Source of the DNA: Chlorella sp. KRBP
Taxonomy: Eukaryota; Chlorophyta; Trebouxiophyceae; Chlorellales; Chlorellaceae
Reading direction: 5' to 3'
NCBI GenBank assembly: GCA_004335735.1
Contig: QAXK01001918.1
Span: 1 to 64,000, forward strand
Length of the DNA: 64,000 bases
In this document: in pieces, positions 33,665 through 45,657 of the stretch
How the letters are laid out: each line of letters begins with the position of its first letter
Numbering within the stretch: position 1 is the stretch's first letter
Notes under the pieces: generated by a model
Told to the model about the DNA's origin: nothing
Databases searched by the model: none
The model's input: only the letters and a program-made list of their open reading frames with translations
Position numbers and translations under genes: made by a program

Positions 33665-36260
33665 TCACCCCCCTGCTGCGGCATGCGGGGGTCGCGGCGG
33701 CGCCTGCGCGGGCGCCGCCACTGGCAATGCTGTCCCGTTGGCGGCGGCGGCAGCGCCCGGCACGGCCCAGATGCGGCCCAACAGCCCCACCCAGCTGTTG
33801 GTGAGCTGCTTGCTGACTGCCATCAGGAGCCCGGATCCGCCTCCGCCTTGCGCCTGCGCCCCACAGCACCAACACGCGTCGTGCATCAGCATCCCACCCA
33901 CTTGAGCAACACTGTGCAACCAGGTGACGGACCCCGTGGTCCTGGTCAGGCACGCACCTGCTTGGACGTCATTTTGTGGTAGGTGGAGGCGAGCTCCTGG
34001 GTGATGAGCGAGAAGGGCGGGCGGTCCTCGGGGCTGAACGCCAGCGCCAGCCGCGCCACTGCCTGCACAGGCGCTCAGGAGCAGCCACGCGTGGAGTGAG
34101 TCCTTGCGGCTGCCAGGAACGTCCAGGTGTGCGCTCGGTACAGACACACAAACGGGGGCTCACCTGCAGGTCCACGTCGACGTTGTCAGGGATCATGGGC
34201 ATTAGCTTCTCCTCCGCCACGCCCAGGGCTATCTGTGCAGGTGCAGGTTGACATCACGGCAGCCACGGGCACACATACAGATGCAACTGACGCGCAGCCT
34301 TGCGTGAACATCTGCACGCTCGCCAGGTGAGCGCAAGGCTCTCACCTGCTCTGGCGTCATGAATGTCCACGCATAGGGCGTCTGGTTGGTCATGCACTCG
34401 ACCAGCAGCACGCCCCAGCTCCACACGTCCGCCCGCGTATCGTAGATCTCGTGCCTGTGTGCAGCGCACACAGCACAAGCGGATGAGTGCGCCGTGGCGT
34501 GACGGCAGCTAGCGACAGTAGCTTGCCTGCACTCAGCGCACCCTCACCGCACCTCATGACCTCCGGTGCCATGTACAAGTAGGTGCCTGTTTCCCCCGTC
34601 AAGTCAGCCACCGCCTCGGGCAAGAGCCGCCGCGCCAGGCCAAAGTCGCCCACCTGCAGCAGCACGGGATGACCTGATGTGAGCTTTGAGCAACACCGCA
34701 CACCCTGCGCTCCTGCTTTCCACCCAGCAGCACTCCCCAACGTCGCTCCCCCTCAAGCTCTCACCCTGGCATGCCCCCCTCCATCGATGAAAATGTTGCT
34801 GGGTTTGATGTCTCGGTGTAGCAAGGGTGGCTGCAGGGACTCTAGCGCCAGCAGCCCCTGAGCCACCTCGTACGCCACCCGCACCCGCTCCAGAAACGAA
34901 CGGGGACCTCTGCTGGCCGCTGCTGCGCCCCCTGTTCCCCCTCCACCTGACGACGAGTGAGGCTGGTGAAGCCAGGGGGCTGCGCTGCCGTTGCTGCTGC
35001 CGTCGGCGTGGGGTGCTGCGTGCTGCTGCTGGTGTGTCGCCTCGTGCCCTGGCCCTTGAGGTGGGTCCTCGTTCCGTTGTGCGTACCTGCTGGCACGGCA
35101 CATATGCAGCTGCAACACGCTGGTGGTTGTGCGTGCGGCCAGCACACCCAAGTGCCTGCAGCGCCCCGTCAGCAGCCCAGACGCACCGTTGTGGGTGGAG
35201 CCACGCTGCCATGGTGCCCCCTTCCATGAACTCTGTGACGAGCCACAGACGCTCGGGCCCTTGCAGGCAGGCGCCCAGGAAGGGCAGCACGTGCGGGTGC
35301 CTCAGCGCCGCCAGCGCCTCAACCTCACGCAAAAACATGGTGTAGTCGGCCGCCGTGCGCGTGCGCACGCACTTGACTGCCACCTGCACAGTCGTGTGCG
35401 TGCCTTACGCAATTGCTCGCCCTGCTGCTGCCGTGACGCACGCATGCACCTGCTTCGTCCCCCTAGCGACATCTCCCTGCGGCATCACTGCTGCTCCCCG
35501 GCTCACCACTGCTCCCCGCCATTGCGCCTTGTACGTGATGCCGAACTCTCCGCGACCCAGAACGTGGCCCAGCTGGACCTGCAGCACTCCACGTGGCGAA
35601 CCCAGTCTCCGCCTCACCCTCAGGACACGTGTGTCCTCGTGTGCAGGCGCTGCACAGGCACGCAGCAGCGCTCACAAGCGCAAACGCCGCACCTCCGTGG
35701 GGTCAATGAGCCACCCAGCTGCGGCGCCCTTGGCCACCAGCTTGCGGATCAGCACTGCCTGTGACTCGTTGGGGTGCACGCTGGCAGCATCGCCGGCCGC
35801 GGCTGCGCCAGACGCGGCGACATGTGACTCGGCCTGCTGCCGTGCGTTCCTGTCTTCATTGGCCACCAGCTCCGCCAGGGCCTTGGCTTCATCAAAGGCG
35901 CCCTGCTGCCCTGCTGCCTCCGCGCGCTGCTGCTTGTTTGCCTGCACGAGCTGCTTGCGCAGCCACTGCGCACGGTCCCTCCAGGCCCGGCACTCGGACT
36001 GCGCGGACTCCGCCCCTCGGATGCACTTCTCGATTTCCTTGTTGAGGTGCTGGTTGACGTGCAACGTCGCGGCCGCTGCTGCCTCCAGCTCGCCGATCCT
36101 GCGCGCAGGTTGCGTTCACAGGGTTGGAGTCCGAACGCAGCGCGCAGGAAGCGAGCAGCACCCCATCGCACAGCGGCGCCGGCGAGAAGGAGCCAGTGCG
36201 CACGATTCCCTACCTGGTCGCGAGCTCCTCCACGCTCAGGAGGTCCTGCGCGAACGCCAT
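33665..36260 (-). CDS. TKL-like protein kinase with N-terminal coiled coil
   Basis: Ten exons (36260-36214, 36098-35676, 35618-35507, 35383-35187, 35086-34765, 34653-34553, 34454-34346, 34232-34164, 34062-33958, 33853-33665) give 557 aa. Residues ~5-115 form a coiled coil (RIGELEAAAAATLHVNQHLN ...). The kinase domain runs ~171-490: P-loop GRGEFG (178-183), catalytic Lys in VAVK (198), HRDIKPSN (350-357), GDFGLA (369-374), MAPEVM and DVWSWGVLLVE. These are the marks of an active Ser/Thr kinase. PDNVDVDLQ and AFSPEDRPPFSLI fit the TKL group. A ~50-residue Gln/His/Gly/Ser insert lies at ~275-325, between the hinge and the catalytic loop. The C terminus is Ala/Pro-rich. It is divergent from the FGGY kinase gene. 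Confidence 0.9.
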
Positions 36261-36609
36261 CGGGTGCCCAACCTGCCCACAGCGCGCCTCCTCCTCCTCC
36301 TGCTGCACTGGCGGCACCTCTATGCAGCTGATGCCTACCTACTGTTCCTTCTGTTCCTGCTTCTGCCAATCTATAAGCCTCGATCATGCGCGCCACGCGC
36401 GCAAGCAGCATCGTCTGCAGAAGCTCTCGTAGAGGGAACTCATGCTAGGCAAGCGCACAAGCACTGGCGTCACATGCCGCGACCGGCAGCTGAGCAGCAG
36501 CAAAGGAGCACGACCCGCCGTGCGCACGCGTCTGTGGCGTGCTCATCTGGCGCCGTGCGGCCATGAACAGCACCATCAAGGCCTGCGCTTCGTTGCAGCG
36601 CTCGCCAGC
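36261..36609. promoter_or_regulatory. Divergent promoter region of the TKL-like kinase and FGGY kinase genes
   Basis: The kinase starts at 36260. The FGGY coding region starts at 36610 or, with an N-terminal extension, at 36442. Both promoters and 5' UTRs must fit here. No core promoter motif is clear. Confidence 0.5.
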
Positions 36610-39195
36610 ATGGGCCCGCTGTACCTGGGAATGGACTTTGGCACGTCTGGCGCCAGGGCCACGGTCATCACAGGTGCGGCGCCGCACAAGCACCGCTCGC
36701 CGACTGCAGCAGGCCCAGCAGCAAGCTCTCACCTGGCTCCGTGATATGTCCAACTCCCATGCAGAGCGCGGCGACGTGGTGTCTGATGTGCGGACCGGCT
36801 ACGGCGCTGACGCGCACGAGGATTGGGCGGCCTCGTGGGAGCGGTGCGCCTCCACAGCTTTGCCAAGCAGCAGCACCAGTGACATGGGAATGGACCTTGT
36901 TCATTCTTCTGGCCTACCCGAATCCGTGTCGCTTGTTGCGCCGCGCCTGGTGCAGGTCACTGATCGATCTGCTGAGCCAGCTGCCGGCGTCCATCAAGGC
37001 AGATGTGGCAGGTCAGCCGCCCAACATGTGCCCAAGGGAGCATGCCGCTGCAATTCATACACAGAGCCAGTGTCCTCATCACGCTTGCGCCAGGCCTGCA
37101 CGGTCGCAGGCGCGGCGTTGGACGGCACCTCGGCGACAGCCATGCTTGTGGACAAGGCCACAGGGCAGGTGCTGGCTGCACCAAAGCTCTACAACGAGGC
37201 GCAGCCCCAGCAAGCTGTAGCGGCCACCAAGGTGAGGTGGGTGCTGCACAGCAGGTGGGCTGCACCCCGCCACTGCACGCAGTGTGGCACGAGACGGGCT
37301 TGCATCTGCTGTAGCAGGTGCCTTGGCAAGGCGCTCAATGCAACTTGTGTGCAGCATGGTGCTGTGCTGCGTGCAGGCACTGGCGCCTCCCTCACACACG
37401 GCCACAGCGTCCACGTCCACCCTGTCCAAGCTCTTGTGCTGGCACCTGGAGGGCGCCTGGCAGGCCGCACGCAAGTCAGGGGCGTCGCCAGCACTGCTGC
37501 ACCAGGCAGACTGGCTGGCGTCCTTGCTGCACGGTCAAAGGTGGGGTGCTGCTGCTCCCCACCTCGCAAGTGGCTGTGGGCACGTGGTGGTAGCGGTGGC
37601 GGTGCCTGCTCAATATAAGCGGTGGCTGGCTCAACTTTCACCGCGTGCTGCGCGTGTGCTGTCGTTCAGGGACGTGAGTGACTGGAACAACGCCCTCAAG
37701 CTGGGCTTTGACCCAGAGACCGAGTCCTACCCGCAGTGGATGCAAGGCCAGGAAAGTGACCTGTGGTGGTGTAGATTAGACAGTGGCCTAGGCAGGGCTC
37801 ACACTGTGCAGCTTGCACTTACGCATGCCGGCTGGTGCTGCTGTTTGCGTGGCTGCAGGAGTGGAGCCACCTGCTGCCCGTGCGGGTCGTGTCCCCTGGC
37901 TCTCCCGTGGCGCACGTGACGCCGGCGGCTGCGCAGCGCACGGGCCTGCCCACCTCGTGCGTGGTGGCGGCCGGCACCACGGACAGCATCGCGGCCTTCC
38001 TGGCCGCGGGTGTCACGCAGCCGGGGGAAGCCGTCACCTCCCTTGGGTACGTGTGAATGGACTCGTTGCCACTCTGCTGTCAATGCGAAACGGTGCTGGG
38101 AAGCCATGCGCTGGATGCGAGGCCGTGTGCGGGGGCACATTGTCATGCGCATGCACCACCTTGTTCGACACCTTCGCGCACTTAGGTCCACCATGGCCAT
38201 CAAGATGCTCAGCACCACGCGCGTGGACGACGCTGCGTACGGCCTCTACAGCCACAGGCTGGGTGAGGACGGGGCTGGACAGGGGCCAGCACGTGTGGCG
38301 GCGTGGACGTGCAGCAAAACCAGGGAGGGCAATTGGTTGACGCACGCCCTTTACCTGTGCCTGTGCAGGTGACGGGTGGCTGGTGGGCGGCGCCTCCAAC
38401 ACTGGAGGTGCGGTGCTGCGGTCCTTCTTCAGTGACCAGCAGTTGCGGGAGCTCACGGAGCGTGTGAACGTGGACAGGCCAACAGGGTAAGAGGACGCTA
38501 GCAAACCTACGACAGTATGTGAGCTGCACACGAACGCACACGCTCTGGAACAAGATGGAACGAATTGCCGTTTGCTGTGTGAGTGTGCAGCCTGCACTAC
38601 TACCCGCTCCTCAAGCCAGGAGAGCGGTTCCCCGTCAACGACCCGACGCTGGCACCAGTGCTGGAACCGCGGCCACAGGACGACGCAGCGTTCTTGCAAG
38701 GTGCCAGCGCGCTCGCCGAGTGTGTGCAGGTGGCAATATGGGGTGTGGGTGGCTGCATGTCCTGACGTCTGTCCATGGAGTTGGCACATGCGGCTTTCGT
38801 GGTTGGCGTGAACGTATGCTCTGAGCAGGCATGCTCGAGTCCATGGCTGACATTGAGGGCAGGGCGTACCGCCTGCTGTGGGACATGGGAGCGCGCCCCA
38901 GGGTGAGCCTGGTCTACACGGCAGGAGGGGGTGCCGCCAACCCAAAGTGGACTGAGCTTCGCACGCGCGCCATTGGGGCAACGGTGGTGCGGTCTGAGCA
39001 AGGTGAGGTGCTGCTGATGAGCTGGGCGTACTCGCACGGCACGCTGCGTTGCTCCTGGTTCACTCCTTGGCTGAGTGCCGGTCGGCGTATTGTGGTGCTG
39101 CAGGCGAGGCGGCGTATGGTTCAGCTCTGCTGGCGCGTCAAGGAGCGCACGCCGCCGCTGCTACCAAGTCTGCTGCATGCCAAGCAACCGCCTGA
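36610..39195 (+). CDS. FGGY-family carbohydrate kinase (XK-1/D-ribulose kinase type)
   Basis: Twelve exons: 36610-36673, 36765-36843, 36956-37011, 37110-37231, 37377-37540, 37670-~37745, 37859-38046, 38186-38262, 38369-38486, 38591-38700, 38829-39002, 39104-39195; ~440 aa. N-terminal ATPase motif YLGMDFGTSGARATVI, then ALDGTSATAMLVD, LAPPSHTATASTSTLSKLL, ADWLASLLHG, VSDWNNALKLGFDPETESYP, VAAGTTDSIAAFLAAG, GGASNTGGAVL, and C-terminal YTAGGGAANPKW and GEAAYGSALLA. This order matches plant XK-1 and its cyanobacterial relative, which phosphorylate D-ribulose, and not bacterial xylulokinase. No canonical donor restores the frame between exons 6 and 7 (see findings). An in-frame ATG at 36442 would add a 56-residue Arg/Ser-rich leader that could target the chloroplast. 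Confidence 0.88.
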
Positions 39196-39247
39196 AGCAG
39201 TGTGTCGGGTGTCGGACGCGTTGCAATGTTTGTACCTGTGGATATTA

Positions 39248-42200
39248 TCACCCTGGACCAAGCAGCAGGGCTAGCGCCTTATCAGCAATGATTATGGAAT
39301 CGCCAGCCTTGGCGCCCGCAGCTCCATCTGCCCGACCCTTGGGAGTCCCTCCGCTGTCACCGTAAGAGGGCTGCCTTGACCGCACTGCAGCTGAGCCCGA
39401 CCCGCCCACTGCCAGCACGTCAGCCACCCTGCTGTTCGCGTGGTCCTGATGCTGCCGTGGACCAGCGCCGCTGCCGCCGCCTGCGCGTGGGTCCTGGGGT
39501 TGGTGGGGCTGATGGAGCTGATGGGGCTGATTGTGCTGGTGTGGCTGGTGTTGTCTGAGCGGTGCCTGCTGCCCGCCGGCCGCGTAGGACAAGGAGGGCT
39601 GGTGCCGCGCGTCAGAAGCGTACTCGCCGTCGGCCGCGTAGCTGTGCTCCGAGGGCAGCGGCGGAGTCGTGCTGGTCGGGCGCATGCCCTCGGGCAGCTG
39701 CAGCTGAGAAGACGACGAGGAGGAGTGGAGGGGCGGCGCGCCGTTGCCGAGCTCATCAGAGGTGCGGCTCCAGCTGGACGCGAGGGGGTTGGCGCGGGAC
39801 GCCCGCAGCGACGCCGACTGCGTGCCGCCCAAGGACGACGAGACCGCGTTGCGCGCCACGTCGCGCGAGGGAGGAATGGACGATGTGGGCGAGTGAAGCG
39901 CAGACCCGGAGCTCCCGGCACCCGGCCTCAGCGTGTTCAGCAGCGCCTGCGACACGGATGGATGCGCACAAGCCACGACGCCCGTCAGTGCTTATCAGGG
40001 CCCACACGCCGCGCTCCCCTCGCCACCCGCAACATTCGCCTCCAGTCCACCCGTGCCTCACCTTGACGAGCCCGGGCGACGCGTTGCCACTGAGGACGGA
40101 TGTTTCGAGCCCCGACAGCTGCGACCGCAGCGACTCGATCTCCTCGAGCACGCCGGCGTGCTCGCTGCCCAGCAGTACGCGGTGCATGCGCAGGCGGTCG
40201 TTCTCCTTGGCCAGCCGCCCGTTCTCCGCGCTGAACTTGGCCAGCAAGCTCTGCGTCTCCTTGAGCCGCGTCGCCAAGTTCTCCGGTGCCTGCACCAAGC
40301 TCGGGCCGCCGCCTCCCGGCCGCCACGCGCCGCCGCTGCCCGCGCGCAGGTGCCCCAGGGCCGCCGCTGCGCCCATCTCCTCGGTCCCGTCGTCAGGCAG
40401 CACGAACGACACCGCGTCCAACCCCCCTGGGCCGTCGGGGTACTGGTTGACTGACGCGCGCTGCTTGATGCTGTGCTGCTGCTGGTGGAGGCCCGGCTGG
40501 TTGAGCCCCTGATTCAATGACGACCGGAGCTGTAGCCTGCGGCGGGCGGAGCCAGGCGGCTCCAGCATCCCAGCGGCTGAGTCGTTCAGCAGGTCCCCTC
40601 CTCCACCGCCGCCATAGTTGCCTCCACCCTGGGCCAGCTGCAGCACGCTGCTCGAGCTTGGCGGCCGCTGCTGCTGCATGGCGCTGGCCACTGCGCCCCC
40701 CGGTGTCGCCAGCCCTCGCAGCGTCGGCCAGTCGGGACGCCCATGCACCGCTGAATGCCCTGACTGTTCCACCCCCGCCATTGCTCCTCCTGTGCTAGAT
40801 GATGAGTACTCGAGGCCCAGGCCTGACGGCATGAGCATTGAGGGCGTGGCAGGGAGGCTGCCGGCTCCCAGCTTTATCTGCTCACGCAAGTACTGGTTCT
40901 CCTGCGGGCACCGTGCATGAGTCAACTGAGCGAATTGAGCATGGAGCTTGCATACGACAGCAAGCGAGCGAGCAAGCGTGTGTGTCCAGGCCCTCACCTG
41001 GCGCAGCAGTTCGATTTCGCGCCGCAGTGCTGTGATCTGTGCCTCCTTGGGGTCATACTGTACAATGGGGCGGTTCTGGATGTTCTTGGCTCGTGTGGCG
41101 TAGCTCAGCGTGCTCAGCGTCTCCTCCACGTGGTTCATGCTCGGGCTGCGCACGCACACACCACACGCACCACCATACAGGCACCATACAGGATAAAAAA
41201 TCAGGCTCTTCATGCTGCTGGCCTGCCCCCCTGCACACCCAGGCTGAGAGTGTGTCAAGACGCCACCGAAGCCGCGGTGGCTGCAAGGCTCACCTGCAGC
41301 ACGCGATCATGAGCGCCAGGGCGCTGCCCCCCAGCGAGTCCATGAGCAGCTTGGTCAGCTTGGAGTCACGGTAGGGGATGTGGGCGCTGGTCACGCCGGC
41401 AGTGTCACGCTCCGCTAGCGCGCTGATCACCTGCGCAGCGCAACACGTTGGCACAACACGCTCACATCGCCATGTGTGCGCACGGAGGCATACACGCTGC
41501 AGTGCGGCTGTGGTGGTTACAATGAGAGCACACGCTCACCTTGCCCAGCACAAAGAGTGACTTGTTGATGTTGGTCGTCTCCTTGAGCATGGCACCCTCA
41601 CTCTTGGAGTCCTGCAGGTGGTGGTGGCACGGCCGGGGGAAGCAGAAGCACGCGGCTTGCAGGCAATGCGGTGCGACGCACTGCAGCTGGCGCCCCCGCC
41701 CCCCGCCTGCCTGCCTCACCTTGAGCCGCTCGCTGCCGGCCAGGTCCACAAAGCAAATCTTGCCGAACCGCGGCGTACCAAAGTCCCAGGACGACTCATC
41801 CGTGCTCATGGCTGAGCAGTGGATGGTCATGATGCTGTGACTGCGGCTGGACTCCATGTTGAGCTGGTGGCTGCCCACGTGACGATGCTTCATGCCCAGG
41901 CGGATGACCTGCAACGAGCAGGCGATGCACACACGTGTTCAGCACTTGCGGCATGGCACGACATACCACACCATCGCGCCCCCAGCTGTCCCCTCAAAGT
42001 CTCACCTCCATCATGGTGTCAATGGTCTTGCACTGCACCACCTTGAGCCCTGGCACGAAGAAGCCCTGTGCCGGGTCCCACTTGATGCCCAGGTCACGCG
42101 CTGGCACGGCGGGACGGCCCCCCACCAGGCCCCCGCTGCTGCCTGCCCCGGTGCTGGCAGTGCCGCCGTTGCGCGCCGTCAGCAGGTCGAACACTGCCTC

Positions 42201-43306
42201 GTTGTAGATCTCCAGGTAGCTGGCGCTCAGCTGAACCTTGCAGTCCCGCCGTTCCTTGATCTGCGTATGTACGTCGCGCCCACAAGCAAAGCCACCCCGT
42301 CACCTCTGACCCCTGCTCGCTCGCTTCTCTTCCCCACCTGCAACCCTGTTCCACCCTGGCTGGGGCTCACCTGTTGGTAGAGGTAGCTGACTGATCGCGT
42401 GATGATGCCGTCGTTCGTGTCACCCTGGTACCCATCCAGCCCAATAACCTCCTCCCGACCAGACATGGTGTAGGTCTTGCCACTGCCCGTCTGGCCGTAT
42501 GCAAAGATGGTCACGTTGTAGCCTGCCAGTGCTGCATCTAGCAGCTGGGGCACGCCGCACAGGTGCAGCACGTCTGCCTGGGACACGGTCGGCCTGCGCA
42601 GCAAGCACGTAGCATAACACACCACAGCTTGCACGCAAGGAGCAGGGCCTGTACTGTGTTTGCTGACGCCCTCCTGAGGCCTTCCTGGGGCCCTCGTGCA
42701 GCACACACCCGAGGCAGGCGTGGAACTGAAAGTCGCGCTGCATCTTGTTGCCTGCGGGCCCTGGCACCACCACCTGCAGATGCACACAGATTGGCAGCGC
42801 ATACAGACACAAGCGTGAGATGGAGCATGCTGTGGGTCACGAGGCACGACAGGCAGTGAGGCTGGCGGTGGTGCCTGGGCTTGCCTTGACGGTGGTGTGG
42901 TCCTCTGTGACCTGCAGCACTGACACGGCATCCTTGTCCGCCTTGTCAGGGAACAGAGGCCGCACGCGCACCGCCACCTTGATGTTGTCCGTCTCATTGA
43001 TCTGCACGAGCAAGCACAGGGCACACGCTCAGGTGAGGCCGTTTGGGCAGATGCACGCGTCGTGTGCTCTCTCACTGGGTACTGCGGAGCTCCCTGGCAA
43101 CCTGGCTGAAAGCTCACCGTTGCGTTGTTGCTGCCAGCCCCCAGGGTGCCCGTGCGCAGCCCGTTGAAGGGCGTCACGGCTGAGCTGCGCACGCCGTTGC
43201 TGTCCTGCTGCATGCGCGTGGGCTGGCGCGTCCCCCCGCTGGCCGTGAGCATGCCCGGCCGCATGGGCGACGCGCCATTGCTGACGTCTGGAGAGCCGCT
43301 GTTCAT
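39248..43306 (-). CDS. Kinesin with N-terminal motor domain (KIF12-like)
   Basis: Eleven exons (43306-43118, 43001-42885, 42773-42709, 42593-42371, 42260-42006, 41908-41720, 41611-41540, 41430-41294, 41145-40998, 40901-40062, 39946-39248) give 977 aa. After ~63 polar residues the motor runs ~64-475: NIKVAVRVRPLF, P-loop GQTGSGKT (157-164), switch I NMESSRSHS, switch II DLAGSERLK, and HIPYRDSKLTKLLMDSLGG. The neck KEAQITALRREIELLRQENQ starts a coiled coil. A long Ser/Gly/Gln-rich tail follows, with a second coiled coil (TRLKETQSLLAKFSAENGRL). The motor is most like the KIF12 subgroup by eye. Intron 2 (42774-42884) has a GC donor. The stop is 52 bp from the FGGY stop. Confidence 0.92.
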
Positions 43307-43803
43307 GGAGCCCAGCTGTGCCTGACCCTGCTACTGGGCACGGTGGTCGCATTCGGCCATCACGACCTCCAGCGAGATGTGCGGAGCTCGCGGCTCCGGC
43401 TCAGGACCACGCCAGAGGATGCACGGAGATCTGCTCGCTGAGGTGCAGGCCCACGCTGTGCGCCGCTGTGATGCGTCCTCCGCGCGCCGATGCGACACCA
43501 CCAGCTCGTACTGGATTTTCAGCTCCAGATGCTAAGCCAGTGGTCAGCGATGGCTAGTGCTCGTGTTGAAGGGCTGCCGCTGCGAGCGTGAGGCTCTCGC
43601 CGCAAATGCAGCGTACGAGCCGCTCTCGGCCCGCACACAAGCTGGCGCCACGCTTGGCTGGTTGAGGAGCTGCTGTAGCTCGTCACGCTGCTGCTGCTGC
43701 TGCCAGGAGCCGGTTCGTGGTGACGCTGCTGGTGGCGAAGTCGAAAGCCCTTCACATGGACTTTTTAGGAGCAGGAGAAGCAGGAGGAGAAGCAGACTCT
43801 GCT

Positions 43804-43835
<32 letters not shown>

Positions 43836-43909
43836 CCAGCAGCTCCAGCAGCCCTCCTGCCTGCAGCTCCACCCGCAGCACGGACTGCGCTCCGCCGCCG
43901 CTGCGCTCC
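43307..43909. promoter_or_regulatory. Divergent intergenic region, 603 bp, with CAG/AGC repeat
   Basis: It lies between the kinesin start (minus) and the uS19 start (plus). An (AGC)n run of about ten units occupies ~43805-43835, with further CAG triplets to 43860. Open frames over it on both strands are Gln- or Leu-rich shadows of the repeat. A mitochondrial leader exon for uS19 could hide here, but I cannot support one. Confidence 0.5.
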
Positions 43910-44490
43910 ATGACACGATCCGCGTGGAAGGGGCCGTTCGTGGCCGTGTCCGTGCTCCGGGAGGTGATGGCGCTGGCGCAGAAACACCCCGAGTGGTGGA
44001 GCAGAGGGCGCTTCAAGGGCGTCAAGGCGCCCGAGGTGATCAACACGCAGTCGCGCACGTCCACCATCCTGCCAGACTTCCTGGGCTGCAAGTTCGAGGT
44101 GCACAACGGCAAGGCCTACGTGCCCCTGGAGGTCACGGAGGAGATGATTGGGCACCGCTTCGGCGAGTTTGCGCTCTCAAGAAAGGTGCGTGCAGGTGCA
44201 CGCGTGGGTGGGTGGCACGTTGGCCTCCCCATACTCTGGTTTGACGCAGCTCACAGCGGGGCAGGACCGGACCACCGTGTCTGCGTCTGCTGCTAGCGAG
44301 AGGGCGAGGGGATGGAGCCAGGACACAGCGCAGACCGTCGTTAGCAGCAGGAGCTGGCACGCCTTCAGGCGCTGCTGCTTGCCCTGACCGGCGTGCTGCA
44401 CGTCTGACCGTGCAGATCCCCGTGCACAAGGTCAAGGAGAACCTAAAGGCGGGAGGCAAAAAGAACCCCAAGACCGGCAAGTCGGGCTGA
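43910..44490 (+). CDS. RPS19: Ribosomal protein uS19, mitochondrial type
   Basis: Two exons (43910-44185, 44416-44490) give 116 aa. The start MTRSAWKGPFVAVSVL and the core TSTILPDFLGCKFEVHNGKA, VTEEMIGHRFGEFALSRK are the S19 signature. The Trp in SAWKG and the EFALSRK end resemble the mitochondrial form more than the chloroplast one (SLKKGPF, GEFAPTRTF). Length exceeds the usual ~92 aa by a basic C-terminal tail rich in Lys (ENLKAGGKKNPKTGKSG). uS19 sits in the head of the small subunit. In many plants the gene moved from the mitochondrion to the nucleus, as inferred here. No cleavable leader is visible. Confidence 0.9.
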
Positions 44491-44735
44491 CGGCCTCCTT
44501 AGCAGCCGCGCTTGCCGTCGACGAAGAATTCTTTGCACTGCCACACTAGCTGAACTGTGAACTTGCCCACATCGTACCCATGTTGCAACCAAGCGGGTGG
44601 GGGAACAGAACGAAGTCAACGCCATTCCAGGCCAAAGGCCACATCCACGGCCAGCAAGCGGCGAGTCAGCTGCCCACTTCCTAATCTACATGTATAATCC
44701 CCCCACCCCATCCCATCAGCAGCGGCGAGCCGCGC

Positions 44736-45657
44736 TCATGCCAGCGGTGACAGCGGCCCAAGGTCCCCCACTGCCACCTTGGCGTCCACTGCCTTCTGCG
44801 CTGCCGAGAGGTCCGTCTTGTCCCGCCGTGTAAAGGTCTTGTGCCCATAGACCTCCAGGTTGTACAGATACTGCGGCCACAGGTGGCGGAGCACTAGCGA
44901 GTGGCTGAACGGGAAGTCGCGAACGCGCTGCACCCACGGCGCACGGCCCCAATCCTCCCCTCACCATGGCCCCTGCCCCTGCTGCACTGCCTCCTCCATC
45001 TGCCTGCCACTCTCCATGCTCTCACCTGGTGGTCGCGTGCCTTGTGCTTGCCCGTCCTGTCTGGCACCCGCCACACGAACCTGTGAACACCCACGGCCAT
45101 TGGCACAGCAGCATCACAGGTTGCTGCCTGCTCGTCCTGGTGCACTTGCCACACTGCCCTGCGGCGCCCCACGCTGCTGCGCTGCCCCACGCTGCTTGTT
45201 GATCCTCTTGCCCCAGGCACGCACACCCACCCCGCTGATCGCCGGTAGTACTCTGGCTGCTCCGCGTTGACGACAAAGTTGTCGTCTGCCACACGGTCCT
45301 TCCAGTTCACGATGCGGCTGCGAGCGGCCAAGCAGAGGGGAGGGAGCACGGCTCGGCAACAGAGCAAGCTCGCGAGCAGCACACGATGGACCCAATCACG
45401 AACACTGTCGAGCATGCTGCTGCAGGCCTGGTGCGAGCAGCGCTCGCAAGAGCAAAGGTCCCTCCCCACACCCAGACGCGAGCCAACGCCGCCCCTGTGA
45501 CCTGGTGCGCCGTTCGTGCACCCTCGCCGACTCACTCGCGCTGCCGGTCCTTCTCAGCGGCGTCCAGGAAGTCATACCAGGCCTTGAGGTCCGCGCCATC
45601 CTTGGGCTTGATGCTGACGGTCCAGGCGTGCTGCAGGTACTCGTAGACGAACGCCAT
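44736..45657 (-). CDS. Unrecognised 151-aa protein
   Basis: Four exons (45657-45536, 45317-45231, 45080-45026, 44927-44736) join in phase into 151 aa. Visible features: MAFVYEYLQHAWTVSIKPKD, an acidic-basic mix DFLDAAEKDRQRDRIVNWKD, AEQPEYYRR, FVWRVPDRTGKHKARDHQ, and SHSLVLRHLWPQYLYNLEVY near the C terminus. It is rich in Trp and Tyr and has no clear membrane span. The composition reads as a real, folded, conserved protein, perhaps a small subunit of an organelle complex, but I cannot name it. Its start is 131 bp from the DCP5 start on the opposite strand. Confidence 0.75.

Noticed and set aside
43805..43841. (AGC)n run that could code polyGln upstream of uS19
   Set aside because: A stop lies between it and the uS19 start, and the repeat frames lack other coding features.
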